NCBI RefSeq assembly: GCF_014295035.1
Contig: NZ_CP060404.1
Coordinates: forward strand, 1,778,001-1,842,000
DNA: 64,000 bases
From: Streptomyces buecherae
GTDB taxonomy: Bacteria; Actinomycetota; Actinomycetes; Streptomycetales; Streptomycetaceae
Direction of reading: 5' to 3'
Within the stretch, counting starts at the first letter, position 1. Each line of letters starts with the position of its first letter. Of the stretch, positions 63,966-64,000 are shown one piece after another. The translations under genes and the position numbers were made by a program. The notes beneath the pieces are model-generated. The model did not search any database. It was not told the origin of the DNA and saw nothing but the letters and a program-made list of their open reading frames with translations.

Positions 63966-64000
63966 TCACAGCCTGGGGTCGACGGGCTCCGACTCCAGGG
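63966..64000 (-). CDS. Possible C-terminus of a gene entering from the right edge (partial)
   Basis: On the minus strand a frame ends ...LESEPVDPRL with TGA at 63968-63966. Eleven codons are too few to prove coding, but the composition is protein-like and the preceding spacer is palindrome-rich as after a gene. Confidence 0.25.
   Translation of the reverse strand, partial: LESEPVDPRL

Overview
The window is a high-GC actinobacterial chromosome segment, almost certainly from a Streptomyces. The evidence is near-universal G/C at third codon positions, frequent GTG starts, many secreted lipoproteins, and a gene order that I recognise as the Streptomyces stretch running from the coproporphyrin-dependent haem genes through dxs, the xylFGH/ROK and ngcEFG sugar loci and aconitase to the arginine deiminase genes. 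It contains no rRNA, tRNA, CRISPR array, insertion sequence or phage gene that I can support.

Layout, left to right. 0.4-9.2 kb: haem biosynthesis (hemQ, hemY and, further on, hemE) with a thiolase, two paralogous lipoproteins and a CoA-disulfide-reductase-like flavoprotein between. 9.2-16.5 kb: a DUF3000 protein, an orphan LuxR-type response regulator, ribonuclease D, and the fadA-fadB beta-oxidation operon. 16.6-21.1 kb: a hypothetical propeller-like protein, an NYN-domain protein, a probable frameshifted gene, a lipoprotein and an APC permease. 21.4-23.4 kb: dxs. 23.7-28.8 kb: the xylFGH sugar importer behind the ROK regulator Rok7B7, with a good operator candidate in front of xylF. 29.1-32.6 kb: the NgcEFG chito-oligosaccharide importer without its own ATPase. 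33.3-36.1 kb: aconitase, with two kinds of operator-like elements upstream and a dense hairpin array downstream. 36.5-43.3 kb: accessory genes (secreted propeller protein, SDR, APH-like kinase, methyltransferase, secreted protein) and an XRE-MurA fusion. 43.5-46.8 kb: an iron-box-controlled siderophore importer, again without an ATPase.

47.3-58.8 kb is the most coherent metabolic locus. An aryl-CoA ligase and a PaaX-family regulator stand divergent to an acyl-CoA dehydrogenase-RidA operon, and an enoyl-CoA hydratase-bifunctional monooxygenase/old-yellow-enzyme operon lies a few kb on. This is the gene set expected for aerobic 2-aminobenzoyl-CoA (or salicylyl-CoA) breakdown. The RidA-family protein suggests a dedicated step for hydrolysing the enamine intermediate. 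The same TGAC-N4-GTCA palindrome sits over the predicted promoters of both halves, which makes it a candidate PaaX operator.

59-63.5 kb: an APC permease, catabolic-type ornithine carbamoyltransferase and arginine deiminase, with ARG-box-like elements but no carbamate kinase. The last half kilobase has no convincing gene except a possible C-terminal end running off the window.
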